Source of the DNA: Ovis canadensis
Taxonomy: Eukaryota > Chordata > Mammalia > Artiodactyla > Bovidae
Assembly (NCBI RefSeq): GCF_042477335.2
Contig: NC_091248.1
Span: forward strand, 119,006,501-119,070,500
Direction of reading: 5' to 3'
DNA length: 64,000 nucleotides
Below the pieces are notes generated by a model, which worked only from the letters and a program-made list of their open reading frames with translations, was not told the origin of the DNA and made no database searches. A program made the position numbers and the translations under genes. Shown piece after piece: positions 10,289-20,032 of the stretch. The number at the start of each line of letters is the position of its first letter. The first letter of the stretch is position 1.

Positions 10289-11260
10289 AAAAATTAATTC
10301 TGAATTTATCATAAACCTAAACATAAAAGCTTAAACTATAAAGCATCTAAAAGAAAAGATAGTAAAATATTTTTGTGACTTCTGGTTAAACAAATTCTTT
10401 AGAACACAGACTTATCTAGCCATGGAAGAATAGGTTGGAAAGGGGGAGAGAATGATCAAAAAGTACAAACTTTTAGTTATAAGATGAATAAGTTCTGGAT
10501 ACTTAAATAAGCTATCGTAACAATAATGTATAAGTGGCAATTCTGGAGATGAAAAGTAACTGAAAATGAAAATTTAGCTTGAAGAGCTCAACAAAAGATT
10601 TGAACATACAGAAGAAAGAATCAGTGAACTTTAAAGTTAGTTAAATTGAAATTACCCAACGTGAAGAACAAAAAGAAAGAAAAAACAAACAAACAAACAA
10701 AAAAAGAGAGCCCTAGAGATTATAGCCCATCATTAAGTGTACCAACATATGCCTTATGGTAGCCCCAGAAGAAAAGTCAGACAAAGGGTGAAAAGAGGAT
10801 TTGAAAAAAAAAAAGCCCCAAACTTCCCAAATTTAATGTCAGACATTACTATACATGTCAAATTCTGCAAACTCCAACTAGAATAAACAAGGAGACAGTC
10901 AGAGCTCAGCACATCATAATCAAACTATCGAAAGTTAGACAAAGAGATCCTTGAAAGCAACAAGAGTTAAGTGACCCATCACATTACAAGGGATCTTCAA
11001 TAAGATTATCATTTGATTTCTTACAGAAGCTATGGAGGCCAGAAGGCACTGGGGTCACATACTCAAAATGCTGAAAGAAAATACTGTCAATTAAGAATTC
11101 TATATCCGAACAAACACCACCACCAAACTATCTTTCAAAGATAAAGGAGAAATATGGCTTTCTTAGATAAGCAAAAAATAGAAAGAATGTATTGCTAGCA
11201 GACCTGCCCTATAAGAAACACTAAAGGGAATCCTTCAGGCTGAAATAAAAAGATACTATA

Positions 11261-11430
11261 GGGACTTCCCTGGTGGTCTAGTCGCCAAGACTCCATGTTC
11301 CCAATGCAAGAGGCCTGAGTTGGATCCCTGGTCAGGAAGCTAGATCCCACATGCTGTGACTGAAGATCCTTCATGCCAAACTAAGTAAGACCTGGCACAG
11401 TCAAATGAAATAAATATTTTTTAAGAAAAA
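11261..11430 (+). mobile_element. tRNA-Glu SINE (CHR type)
   Basis: It starts GGGACTTCCCTGGTGGTCTA, has a B-box-like GAGTTGGATCCCTGGTCAGG, and ends in an A-rich tail (CAAATGAAATAAATATTTTT). Confidence 0.8.
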
Positions 11431-11697
11431 TACTGGATAGTAACTGGAATTCTCATGAAATAAAGCATACTTGTAAAGGTAATTGCAAAGGTAAATATTA
11501 AAAGCAATATGACTGTATTTTTTGTTTGTAATTCTTTATTTTTCTTGACTTCAAAGACTGATACATTAAAAAATTATAGATCTGTGTTGATACACATACA
11601 GTGTGTATTGTGTGACAGTAATAGCACAAAGGAGCAGGAAGGGAATGGAGCTTATAGGAGGAAAGTTTTTTGCATACAATTGAAATTAAGTTGGTAC

Positions 11698-12255
11698 CAT
11701 GAAATTAAAAGACGCATATTCCTTGGAAGAAAAGTTATGACCAACCTAGATAGCATATTCAAAAGCAGAGACATTACTTTGCCAACTAAGGTCCATCTAG
11801 TCAAGGCTATGGTTTTTCCAGTAGTCATGTATGGATGTGAGAGTTGGACTGTGAAGAAGGCTGAGCGCCGAAGAATTGATGCTTTTGAACTGTGTGTTGG
11901 AGAAGACTCAAGAGTCCCTTGGACTGCAAGGAGATCAAACCAGTCCATTCTGAAGGAGATCAGCCCTGGGTGTTCTTTAGAAGGAATGATGCTAAAGCTG
12001 AAACTCCAATACTTTGGCCACCTCATGCGAAGAGTTAATTCATTGGAAAAGACTCTGATGCTGGGAGGGATTGGGGGCAGGAGGAGAAGGGGACGACAGA
12101 GGATGAGATGGCTGGATGGCATCACGGACTGGATGGACGTGAATCTGAGTGAACTCCGGGAGTTGGTGATGGACAGGGAGGCCTGGCTGTGATTCATGGG
12201 GTCGCAAAGAGTCGGACACGACTGAGCGACTGAACTGAACTGAACTGAACTGAAT
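11698..12255 (+). mobile_element. BovB 3' end
   Basis: It covers the last ~160 codons of the RT frame (SRDITLPTKVHLVKAMVFP) and the full 3' end with four GAACT units. One deletion near 11890 breaks the LWCWRR region. The 227-codon frame joins L1 sequence to this BovB and is not a gene. Confidence 0.95.
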
Positions 12256-12456
12256 GTGAACTAGATTGTCATACATTAATATGCTAGTTACAGTACTAGA
12301 TAAGATCTCTCTTGTCTTTTACCAATTTTCCCCTCCTCCTTCTTACCTTAACTATGGAGGGGCACAAACCACATCTAGTTGAATGGAGAGCAAAGTAGGA
12401 CAAAGTGGAAAAACAGGTGTCATCTAGGGTCACCTTTTTCCATAGCAGTCGTCTAC

Positions 12457-12910
12457 CTGTGGGAAACAGCATAAACAGGCTTGAAAGAGTTAAGCAATTT
12501 TTGTAAACACTAATATCTAGACTTGTCCTTCACAAAGCTAAGCAAAGCTAATTACTCTCTGACTTCATATAAATCGTATTTTGCACCTGGCATTCTTCTA
12601 CCCCTACACTCTCTTGTAGCATTCTTCATTTCAAAGAGGACATGGGTGATAACTTCAGGGACACCAGACCCGATGCTAAGTTGCCTGATGCCAGCAAACT
12701 TTGCAAAAGAAAAAGCATGACCTTCATGAGGATATAAAACCTCTCCCTGTTCCTGAGAGAGAGGAGGGCACAGTCGTTGAGGAGCTAGCCTACTGCATTT
12801 CCTCTTGGCCTGGCAAAGACTAAAACTACTCTTTTCTGTTTCCTCCAGTCTCTGTCTCTATATTTTTATTCAGCATCAGTGGACAGGGAGCCAAGACTTA
12901 TGCAACATTA
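12457..12910 (+). mobile_element. Possible LTR (unresolved)
   Basis: It begins TGTGGGAAACAGC and has a promoter-like ATGAGGATATAAAACCTCTC near 12725-12744. C/T-rich sequence typical of an LTR R-U5 follows and ends near TATGCAACA. I could not find a target duplication or a clear polyadenylation signal, so ends and identity are guesses. Confidence 0.3.
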
Positions 12911-13515
12911 ATGACAAGTTGCTAGTGTCCAGGATACCTGATATACAGTGGTGAGAAGACCAGGATAACGGCAATAAAACTCCCACTCAGAGAAAGGGGG
13001 AAATGGGAAATTATAGCAGTTACCAACCTTTAGAAATTATCAAATCCTGCTGGACAATTACTGAATCCTACTAGACAGGAACAGTGAGGACTCCCAGCCC
13101 TGATAGAGAAATAAGTTCCTTGATAAGCCAGCCAGTCTGGCAGCCCCTAATCTTTTCCCTGGGGTAAACCTGCGTCTCCCTCCATCTCTGGAGATAGTGC
13201 CCTTCTCTTCCTCCTAGCTCTGATTGGGGTCCCAGAGATTGCTTAAATTCAGTAGCCACAGGCTGTTACTACATTCTGTTTGTCTTATTTTTGTTTGTTT
13301 TTTAATCTGCACAGTTCTCTTAAACCTAGTAGGTTTTTGGAGTATCTATTTCTAATTAATTCTATGTGCATGTAACCACAGTCAAGATTTTTTTCTCTTA
13401 ATAGATAGTCTTTGAGTTTGAGAATTTGGGGCTCTTAGACCAGCCTTAATACTCTGCCAGTCCTCCACTCCCAGAAAGTAATGGCCCCAGCCGCTGGTGC
13501 TGGCAGAGATTAAAG
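12911..13515. other. Unassigned sequence
   Basis: No gene or confident repeat was recognised. It could include the interior of the element suspected at 12457-12910, but nothing resembling gag or a primer-binding site is visible. Confidence 0.4.
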
Positions 13516-13517
13516 GT

Positions 13518-13690
13518 AAAAGGTGAAGGGGGCAGCAGAGGATGAAATGGCTAGACAGCATCACCTATTCAGTGGACATGAAGCTGAGCAAATTCTGGGA
13601 GATAGTGAAGGACCAGGGTAGCCTGGCATGCTGTAGTTCATGGTGTCACAAAGAATTGAACACGATTTATCCACTGAACAATAACAACAG
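13518..13690 (+). mobile_element. BovB 3' end, old copy
   Basis: A strongly diverged plus-strand BovB tail (GCAGAGGATGAAATGGCTAG to CACTGAACAATAACAACAG). It lacks the sharp GAACT repeats of the younger copies. Confidence 0.75.
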
Positions 13691-14065
13691 CCTCACAGCA
13701 CTTTTAAAGCAAAGGCAGGAGGACACACCCTTAATCCCTTCTTCTTCCACTGACATTCCTTCTTTGTCAAGCAAAGAATTCTTAACAGTGAAGGTACTGG
13801 TTAAAGTTCTGGGCTTCCAGTCTTCTGCGCTGCTGGCCTGTTGCTTCGCAGCCTGGCTAGCTTGGACCTCAGGGTGAGGTATTGAAGGAGTTGACTTTTT
13901 CAGTTTCACAAGGATCCCAACTCCAAGACGGCTGGCTTCTGCAGACAGAGCCCCTCTTAGCCCTGAGGTTTTCCACATTCCCTTCCCTCTCTGTTTGCAT
14001 CTGGCTGATATGAGTCTCAGTTTGCTCCTTTTTGGAGACTGTTTGCTGGAAGTGGCAAGATATTT
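13691..14065. other. Unassigned sequence
   Basis: No gene or repeat recognised. Open frames on both strands are short and lack codon conservation clues. The stretch borders the solo LTR's ATTT target duplication (14062-14065). Confidence 0.4.
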
Positions 14066-14525
14066 TGTTGCAGGAAAGCAGACCCCTTCCAGGGCCTGAG
14101 AATGGGCTCCTGTCTAACACTTGGAAATGAGTTGTCCCCGGAGACACACATGCTGACAAAGCAAGAGATTTTATTGGGAAGAGGTACCCAGGTGGAGAGC
14201 AGGAGGGTAAGGGAACCTAGAAGGACTGCTGGGCCAAGAGGCCCACAGTCTCAGGCTTTAGTCTCGGGTTGCCTCTGGCCAATCATTCTGGCTCAGGGTC
14301 CTTCCTAGTGATGTAGGCATTGCTCAGCCTAAATGGATTCCAGTGAGGAGGATTCTGGGTAGGACATGTGGCGGCTCCTTTTGGCCTTTCTGGAATTCTT
14401 TTAGGCTGGTGGTAGCTTCTCAGCTCTGTGTTCCTTATCAGGACCTTCAGTCGTAAGATAACTCAGGCAGATGGTCACTGTGGTGCCTGCCCAGGGTGGG
14501 CAGTTTGATCAGTGGTTCCCTAACA
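14066..14525 (-). mobile_element. Solo ERV LTR with 4-bp target duplication
   Basis: A 460-bp element with inverted ends TGTT...AACA. Identical ATTT flanks lie at 14062-14065 and 14526-14529. On the minus strand there is a polyadenylation signal AATAAA (plus 14170-14175) followed by a U5-like stretch ending GCAACA. A 4-bp duplication with TG/CA ends suits a class I (gamma-type) ERV. No internal viral sequence remains, which suggests LTR-LTR recombination. Confidence 0.8.
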
Positions 14526-14547
14526 ATTTGGCTTCCTGCCACCATCA

Positions 14548-14912
14548 GAGTCCTTACAGTGGCCCAAAGGCCTCCCATGCTCTCACTCTCCTCCCCCACC
14601 CCACCACTCTCCCCTCTACATCAGTTTTTACTATCCTCCTTTTTTTTTTTTTGGACTCCTGTTCTTCCATAAACATTCCAAGGAAGCTCCTCCTACACCC
14701 ACTGCCTGGACAGTGTCATCCAGGTAGCCTCACGGCTCTCTCCTTCTCTCACTTCCCTCAGGTCCCTGCCTACTTTTCACATTATCTCGGTTTTCTTTCT
14801 GACCACTTCACATAAAAAGCAACTCCTGTTCATAAAACTCCCTCATCGCCTCTACTTTGCTGTTTCTTTCCCATGGCTCTTTATAGACTGCACATTATAT
14901 GACAAGATATGA
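14548..14912 (+). mobile_element. L2 LINE 3' region
   Basis: Plus-strand L2 pattern: CAGAGTCCTTACAGTGGCCC, then CCCACTGCCTGGACAGTG, CTTCCCTCAGGTCCCTGCC and TTTCTGACCACTTCACAT. It ends near the ACTGCACATTATATGAC region, short of the final L2 tail. A 12-base T run interrupts it near 14640. Confidence 0.65.
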
Positions 14913-15224
14913 TAGATGATATTCTGCCCAGATATTTCATATCAAATTTCACCACCTTCTCCGCCTGAAATGATTGATTCTTGGTATTCTCTGACCAATT
15001 CCACAATATTGTTTTCTTATTCTTGTGGTTTCTCATATCTTAAAAAAAAAAGTCAAAATCGGTCAGGAATACGTTCACTTCCAAGAAACCAAAAACTTCC
15101 ATGGGGCTATAACTAGATGGAGGAGTATTTGTCTCACACCACAAAAAATCGGGGGATAGGTAGGTAGTCTAGGTCTGGTACAAGGAAGTCTCTGAGTCCA
15201 GGCTTATTGTATTAATATCTTTCC
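14913..15224. other. Unassigned sequence
   Basis: AT-rich sequence with no gene or confident repeat. It precedes the short L1-like piece at 15225. Confidence 0.4.
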
Positions 15225-15328
15225 ACACTTTCAGTGTTTTGGCCTGTGTTCTTTTGCTGGTTGCCTGTTATGTGCAATAAAGCTGCTGCATCTCCATGCT
15301 TTGAACACACATTTGTGCAAGAAGAAGG
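15225..15328 (-). mobile_element. Short L1 3'-region fragment
   Basis: It contains CTGGTTGCCTGTTATGTGCA and GCAATAAAGCTGCTGCAT followed by AACACACATTTGTGCAAG, matching the reversed L1 3' region. It is short and diverged. Confidence 0.4.
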
Positions 15329-15336
15329 AAGAAAAG

Positions 15337-15505
15337 GCATTAGCTGTATCAATAATGAAAAACTTCTCCAGAAATCCTCAGCACTTTCCTTTTTGTTTCC
15401 ATGGTGAGGACTGTATTGTATGGCCTATATTTCCTGACCATGGAAACAAAAAGGAAAGTGCTGAGGATTTCTGGAGAAGTTTTTCATTATTGATACAGCT
15501 AATGC
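15337..15505. repeat. Perfect 69-bp inverted repeat with 31-nt loop (foldback)
   Basis: The left arm 15337-15405 is the exact reverse complement of the right arm 15437-15505; the loop is 15406-15436. The outer ends are GCATTAGCTG and CAGCTAATGC. Flanking AAGAAAA direct repeats (15329-15335 and 15506-15512, with one extra G on the left) resemble a 7-8 bp target duplication. No transposon family with these ends was recognised. The two 60-74 codon frames over it are shadows of the symmetry. Confidence 0.95.
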
Positions 15506-15779
15506 AAGAAAATTCTAGAATGTGAATATTTTTAGCTGGAAACATTGCCACCTGGAACAAAATCTGGCTTCTGTTAATAAGGAAGAAGCGGTGAATGGCT
15601 GTTGGGTAAGCAGAGAAGTCTGTCAGTGTTTTCCTCTTCTGTGAAGTGCTATTTATACATTTTGCCTAGTCCTTCTATTGGGTTATCACCACCTTATTAA
15701 TTTTTAGTGGCCCGTTGTATAATTGGGATGTTAGTTCTTTGTTGATTTTAAGGATTACAAATACTTTCTACCATTCATT
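15506..15779. other. Unassigned sequence
   Basis: No gene recognised. The right half (from about 15650) resembles decayed L1 and may join the element starting at 15780. Confidence 0.35.
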
Positions 15780-16116
15780 CATTCATTTATTACAAGCTGT
15801 AATCAACTATGCATCAAATTTACCATCTTGAGTATTTCTCAGTGTACAGTTCAGTGACATTAAGTAAGTTCACATAGCTGTGCAGCCATCACCAGAACTT
15901 TTTCATCTGTCCCTATTTCAACTCTAGACCCATTACATGCTAACTTCCCCACCCCCAGCCCCTGGCAACCACCATTCTGCTTTCTATCTCTATGAATTTG
16001 ACTACTTTAGGGTTTCACATAAGTGGAATAATACAGTATTTGTCCTTTGGTGACTGGTTTATTTCACTTAGCATAGTGTCCTCACAGTTCATCTATGTTG
16101 TAGCATATGACAAGAG

Positions 16117-16222
16117 GTCCTTTTTCTTTTTACCGAGCTACGGCATGTGGATCTAGGGATTAAACCTGTGCCCCTGCAGTAGAAGCACAGAGTCTTAACC
16201 GCTGGACCACCAGAGAAGTCCC
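16117..16222 (-). mobile_element. tRNA-Glu SINE (CHR type)
   Basis: Reverse orientation; the right edge is CCACCAGAGAAGTCCC. GGTCCTT occurs on both sides (about 16115 and 16222), consistent with a short target duplication. Confidence 0.8.
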
Positions 16223-16257
16223 GGTCCTTCGTTTTTAAGGCTGAATAATATTCTCTT

Positions 16258-16390
16258 TGGGGATTTTTCCTGGCAGTCCATTGGTTAAGGCTTTGGCTTC
16301 CCATGCAGGTGGTGCAGCTTCAACCTTTGGTCGAGGAGCTAAGACCCCACATGCCTAGCGGCCAAAACAATCAAAACATAAAATGGAAGC
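16258..16390 (+). mobile_element. tRNA-Glu SINE, diverged
   Basis: It has GGGGATTTTTCCTGGCAGTC, a weak B box, AAGACCCCACATGCCTAGCG and an A-rich end. It is older than its neighbours. Confidence 0.65.
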
Positions 16391-16656
16391 AATATTATAG
16401 CAAATTCAACAAAAGACCTAATAAAATTCCACCTGTGTATATATATGCTACGTTTTGTTTATCCATTCATCCATCAGTGGTAAGTGGACATTTGGGTTGC
16501 TTCTACCTTTCAGATATTGTGAATAGTGCTGCTTTGAACTTGGATGTACAGTGTCTCTTTAAGACTGTGCTTTCAATTCTTTGGGGTATATATCCTGAAG
16601 TGGAATTGCTGGATCATGTGGTTATTTATTTATTTTTGAGGATTTATTTTTATTTG

Positions 16657-16872
16657 GGACTTCCCAGGTGGCACCAGTAGTAAAGAATCCACCTGCCAAT
16701 GCAGGAGACCCAAAAGACACGAGTTTGATCCCTAGGTCAGGGAAATCTCCTGGAGGAGGAAATGGTACGCCACTCCAGTATTCATGCCTGGAAAATTCCA
16801 CGGGCAGAGGACCCTGGCAGGCCACAGCCCATGGGGTTGCAAGGAGGCAGACGCGACTGAGCACACATTCCA
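16657..16872 (+). mobile_element. Bov-tA SINE
   Basis: A forward, complete element: head GGGACTTCCCAGGTGGCACC, B-box-like GAGTTTGATCCCTAGGTCAG, Bov-A core CACTCCAGTATTCATGCC, end GACGCGACTGAGCACACA. Confidence 0.9.
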
Positions 16873-17119
16873 TTCAATGCCTAGTGATGCTGAGCATTTT
16901 TTCCTGTGCTTGTTGGTATTTGCATAACTTTTTTTTTTGTTTAGAAATATCTATTTAAATCCTTTGCCTGTCTTTTTATTATGTTACTTGGGGATTTTTG
17001 TTATTGTTGAATTGTACGAGTTCTTTATATATTCTGAATATTTACTACTTATCAGATATATGGTTTGTAAGTATTTTCTCCCATTCAATGGGTTGACTTT
17101 TTACCCTGTTTTTCAAGTT

Positions 17120-17407
17120 TTTTTAATTAACTAATTTTTATTTTTGGATGCACTGGGTCTTTGTTGCGCTTGGGCTTTCTCTAGCTGTGGAGAGTGGGGA
17201 CTGCTCTCTAGTTGCAGTACACAGGCCTCTCGTTGTGGTGGCTCCTCTTGTTGGCAGAGCACAGGCTCTAGGTATGCAGGCTTCAGTAGCTGCAGCTCAT
17301 GGGCTTAGCTGCTCTGTGGCAAGTGGAATCTTCCTGGATCAGGGATGAAACCCGTGTCCCCTGTGTAGGCAGGTGGATTCTTACCCACTGAACCACCAAG
17401 GAAGTCC
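17120..17407 (-). mobile_element. Long tRNA-Glu SINE (CHR-1 type)
   Basis: A reverse element of about 290 bp with the internal GC-rich body (AGTTGCAGTACACAGG, AGGCTTCAGTAGCTGCAGC). The right edge is CTGAACCACCAAGGAAGTCC. Its A-rich tail gives the TTTTTATTTTTGG stretch on the left. Confidence 0.85.
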
Positions 17408-17599
17408 TGCTTGTGTCCTCTGATTCACAGAAATTGTAAATCTTGATGTAGTCCAGTTGATCCGTTTTCCACTTTAATTGTCTGTGCCTGTGTCATTCCA
17501 AGAAATCATTGTCAAATTAAATATCAAGACGCATTTCTTCTAAAAGTTTTATGGTTTTTACTTTCATGTTTAGTTCTTTAATCCATTCTGAGTTAATCT

Positions 17600-17722
17600 A
17601 AAAAAAATTTATTTGGCTACACCATGGGACACATGGGATCTTAGTTCCCCAACCATGGATCAACCCATGCCCCCTGCAGTGGAAGCATGGAGACCTAACC
17701 ACGGGACTGCCAGGGAATTCCC
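17600..17722 (-). mobile_element. tRNA-Glu SINE (CHR type)
   Basis: A reverse short form: AATTTATTTGGCTACACC on the left, GACTGCCAGGGAATTCCCC on the right. Confidence 0.85.
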
Positions 17723-17800
17723 CTAAGTAAATTCTTATATACAGTGTAAGGTGAGGGTCCAACTCCACTGTTCTACATGTGGCTATCCAGTCTTCCCTAT

Positions 17801-18076
17801 GCTGCTGCTGCTGCTGCGTCACGTCAGTCGTGTCCAACTCTGTGCAACCCCATAGATGGCAGCCCACTAGGCTCCCCCGTCCCTGGGATTCTCCAGGCAA
17901 GAACACTGAAGTGGGTTGCTATTTCCTTCTCCAATGCACAAAAGTGAAAAGTGAAAGTGAAGTCACTCAGTCGTGTCCGACTCTTAGCAACCCCATGGAC
18001 TGTAGCCTACGAGGCTCCTCGGTCCATGGGATTTCCCAGGCAAGAGTACTGGAGTGGGGTGCCATTGCCTTCTCCA
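17801..18076 (-). mobile_element. Bov-A2 SINE with perfect target duplication
   Basis: A complete reverse dimer. The 12-bp duplication AGTCTTCCCTAT lies at 17789-17800 and 18077-18088 and is identical, which points to a recent insertion into the L1M. Confidence 0.97.
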
Positions 18077-18198
18077 AGTCTTCCCTATACCACTGTTGAA
18101 AAGACTGTCCCTCCCCCATTGAATGGTCTTGGTATCCTTGTCAAAAATCATTTGAACACATATGCCAGGATTTATTTCTGGCTTATCTATTTTATTCT

Positions 18199-18985
18199 AT
18201 TGAATAACCTCAGATATGCAGGTGACACCACCCTTATGGCAGAAAGCAAAGAAGAAGTAAAGAGCCTCTTGATGAAAGTGAAAGAGGAGAGTGAAAAAGT
18301 TAGCTTAAAGCTCAACATTCAGAAAACTAAGATCATGGCATCCAGTCCTATCACTTCATGGCAAATAGATGGGGAAATAGTGACATTTTATATTTGGGGG
18401 CTCCAAAATCACTGCAGATGGTGACTGCAGCCATGAAATTAAAAGACGCTTTCTCCTTGGAAGAAAAGCTATGACAAACCTAGACAGCATATTCAAAAGC
18501 AGAGATACTACTTTTCCAACAAAGGTCCGTCTAGTCAAAGCTGTGGTTTTTCCAGTGGTCATGTATGGATGTGAGAGTTGGACTATAAAGAAAGCTGAGC
18601 GCCAAAGAATTGATGCTTTTGAACTGTGGTGTTGGAGAAGACTCCTGAGAGTCCCTTGGACTACAAGGAGATCCAACCAGTCCATCCTAAAGGAAATCAG
18701 TCCTGAGTGTTCATTAGAAGGACTGATGTTGAAGCTGAAACTCTAATACTTTGCCCACCTGATGCGAAGAGCTGACCCATTTGAAAAGACTCTGATGTTG
18801 GGAAAGATTGAGGGTGGGAGGAGAAGGGGATGGAGAGAGGATGAGATGGTTGGATGGCACCACCGACTCAATGGACATGAGTTTGGGTAAACTCTAGGAG
18901 TTGGTGATGGACAGGGAGGCCTGGCATGCTGTGGTTCATGGGGTCGCAAAGAGTCGGACACAACTGAGTGACTAAACTAATTAAA
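18199..18985 (+). mobile_element. BovB 3' half
   Basis: It begins in the RT catalytic region; the YADD motif is mutated here (LRYAGDTTLMAE). It runs through to the BovB 3' end near GACTAAACTAATTAAAC. Frameshifts near 18385 break the frame. It abuts the L1M at its left edge. Confidence 0.9.
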
Positions 18986-19434
18986 CTTACCAACTTTTTA
19001 AAAAATCAGTTTTTTAAAAATCAATTTGGGGTTTTCTGTTATTGATTCTATGATTTTCCCTAAGGTTCCTCTTTCTTTTGCTGAAGGGCCTTTGTACTGA
19101 TTTTTAAGTTATTGTCTTTTAGCTCCAAATCCATTCTTCTCTGCCCTGTGATGCTGGCCCTGGGACTTTGGAAACTACACATCTCCTTTGTAAGCTTTGT
19201 TTCCTATCTATCTTTCCTTTCCTATCTACCTACAAGTAGATAGGAAACCTGGAGAAAAGAAGTGACTCGCTTCTTTTGATTTACATGTTGTTTCTGTTAA
19301 CATTGCCCCAGAATCTTTACACATCCTACTCATCCCTTTAGATCTGAGGTCCAAAAAAACCACTTTTTTTTTTAAAGGCAGATTGGTGGATGAAAATTCA
19401 TAATCTTACTACACCGGTAAAGGTTTGTTTTCTT
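18986..19434. other. Unassigned sequence with a small hairpin
   Basis: No gene recognised. Positions 19218-19229 and 19236-19247 form a perfect 12-bp stem (TTTCCTATCTAC) with a 6-nt loop. The rest resembles decayed interspersed repeat but no family is clear. Confidence 0.4.
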
Positions 19435-19446
19435 TTGTATGCAAGT

Positions 19447-19587
19447 GGAGAAGGAAATGGCAACCCACTCCGGTGTTCTTGCCCGGAGAATCCCAGGGAT
19501 GGGGCAGCCTGGTGGGCTGACGTTTATGGGGTCGCACAGAGTCGGACACGACTGAAGCGACTTAACAGCAGCAACAGCAGCAACAAC
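19447..19587 (+). mobile_element. Bov-A monomer with target duplication
   Basis: A forward single Bov-A unit with a CAG/CAA tail. The target duplication TTGTATGCAAGT lies at 19435-19446 and 19588-19599 and is perfect, so this is an insertion in its own right and not half of a Bov-A2. Confidence 0.93.
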
Positions 19588-19610
19588 TTGTATGCAAGTA
19601 CTTTTGAAAA

Positions 19611-19812
19611 CAGAACTTCCCAGGTGGCACAGTGGTTAAGAACCTGCCTGCTAAACAGATGTGAGTTTGATCACTGGACTGGGAAGATCCCCTGGAGCAG
19701 GAAATGACAACCCACTCCAGTATTCTTGCCTGGAAAATTCCATGGGCAGAGGAGCCTCGTGGGCTACAGTCCATGGGGTCACAAAGAGTTGGACACGACT
19801 GAGCAACTGAGC
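19611..19812 (+). mobile_element. Bov-tA SINE with target duplication
   Basis: A complete forward element: head ACTTCCCAGGTGGCACAG, Bov-A core, end CACGACTGAGCAACTGAG. The target duplication ACTTTTGAAAA lies at 19600-19610 and 19813-19823 and is perfect. It landed immediately beside the duplication of the Bov-A monomer. Confidence 0.95.
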
Positions 19813-19824
19813 ACTTTTGAAAAA

Positions 19825-19992
19825 AATGGAACAACAGCTTTACTGAGATGTAATCTACATTCCATAGAATTCACCTATTTAAATGTACAATTCAGTGATT
19901 TTTAGTATACTCAGAGCAAGATGACCACAATATCTAATTTTAGAAAATTTTCATCACCTTCCAAAGTAGCCCCATTAGCAGCCTAATAGAGT
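19825..19992 (-). mobile_element. L1M 3' fragment
   Basis: Read on plus: CTTTACTGAGATGTAATCTA, AATTCACCTATTTAAATG, TACAATTCAGTGATTTTTAG and AATTTTAGAAAATTTTCATC. This is the reversed L1 3' UTR pattern. The two SINEs above are inserted at its edge. Confidence 0.75.
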
Positions 19993-19994
19993 CA

Positions 19995-20032
19995 TTTTGG
20001 GGACATCCCTGGTGGCTCAGTGGGAAAGAATC
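19995..20032 (+). mobile_element. Bov-tA head fragment
   Basis: GGGGACATCCCTGGTGGCTC and the next bases match the first ~38 bases of a Bov-tA/tRNA-Glu SINE. The rest is absent. Confidence 0.5.

Larger units (their letters stand above)
8901..10560 (+). mobile_element. Older L1 ORF2 3' relic, split by a younger L1
   Basis: The left piece (about 8901-8942, CACATCATATATAAAAATTA) and the right piece (about 10289-10560) together read as the L1 ORF2 C-terminal region on plus. The younger minus-strand L1 at 8943-10288 is inserted between them. Confidence 0.6.
10561..12320 (+). mobile_element. HAL1/L1 ORF1-type relic, split by SINE and BovB
   Basis: A decayed plus-strand ORF1-like sequence (GAAGCTATGGAGGCCAGAAG, CTGCCCTATAAGAAACACTA, then CCTTCAGGCTGAAATAAAAA) runs directly into 3' sequence without an ORF2. 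That layout suits HAL1. The 3' part is recognisable on both sides of the BovB at 11698-12255 (TTGAAATTAAGTTGGTA before; TGTGAACTAGATTGTCATAC after). Confidence 0.6.
15780..18195 (-). mobile_element. L1M element carrying nested insertions
   Basis: Read on minus, this is the 3' half of an old L1. Landmarks on plus are CAGTTCAGTGACATTAAGTA, ATAAGTGGAATAATACAG, GGGTATATATCCTGAAGTGG, TTCTTTATATATTCTGAATA, TATCAGATATATGGTTTG and GGTATCCTTGTCAAAAATCA. It is interrupted by SINEs at 16117, 16258, 16657, 17120, 17600 and 17801, and ends against the BovB at 18199. Confidence 0.85.

Noticed and set aside
11509-12192. 227-codon plus-strand frame
   Set aside because: It fuses HAL1/L1 relic sequence to the C-terminal part of a BovB RT. 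It has no independent start context and no gene structure.
12457-12910. Full retroviral element from this LTR-like stretch into 13.5 kb
   Set aside because: No primer-binding site, gag-like frame, second LTR or target duplication was found, so only a low-confidence LTR-like entry is kept.
16300-16400. tRNA genes
   Set aside because: The B-box-like GGTTCGATCCC stretches throughout belong to tRNA-Glu-derived SINEs; none folds as an intact tRNA with matching flanks.
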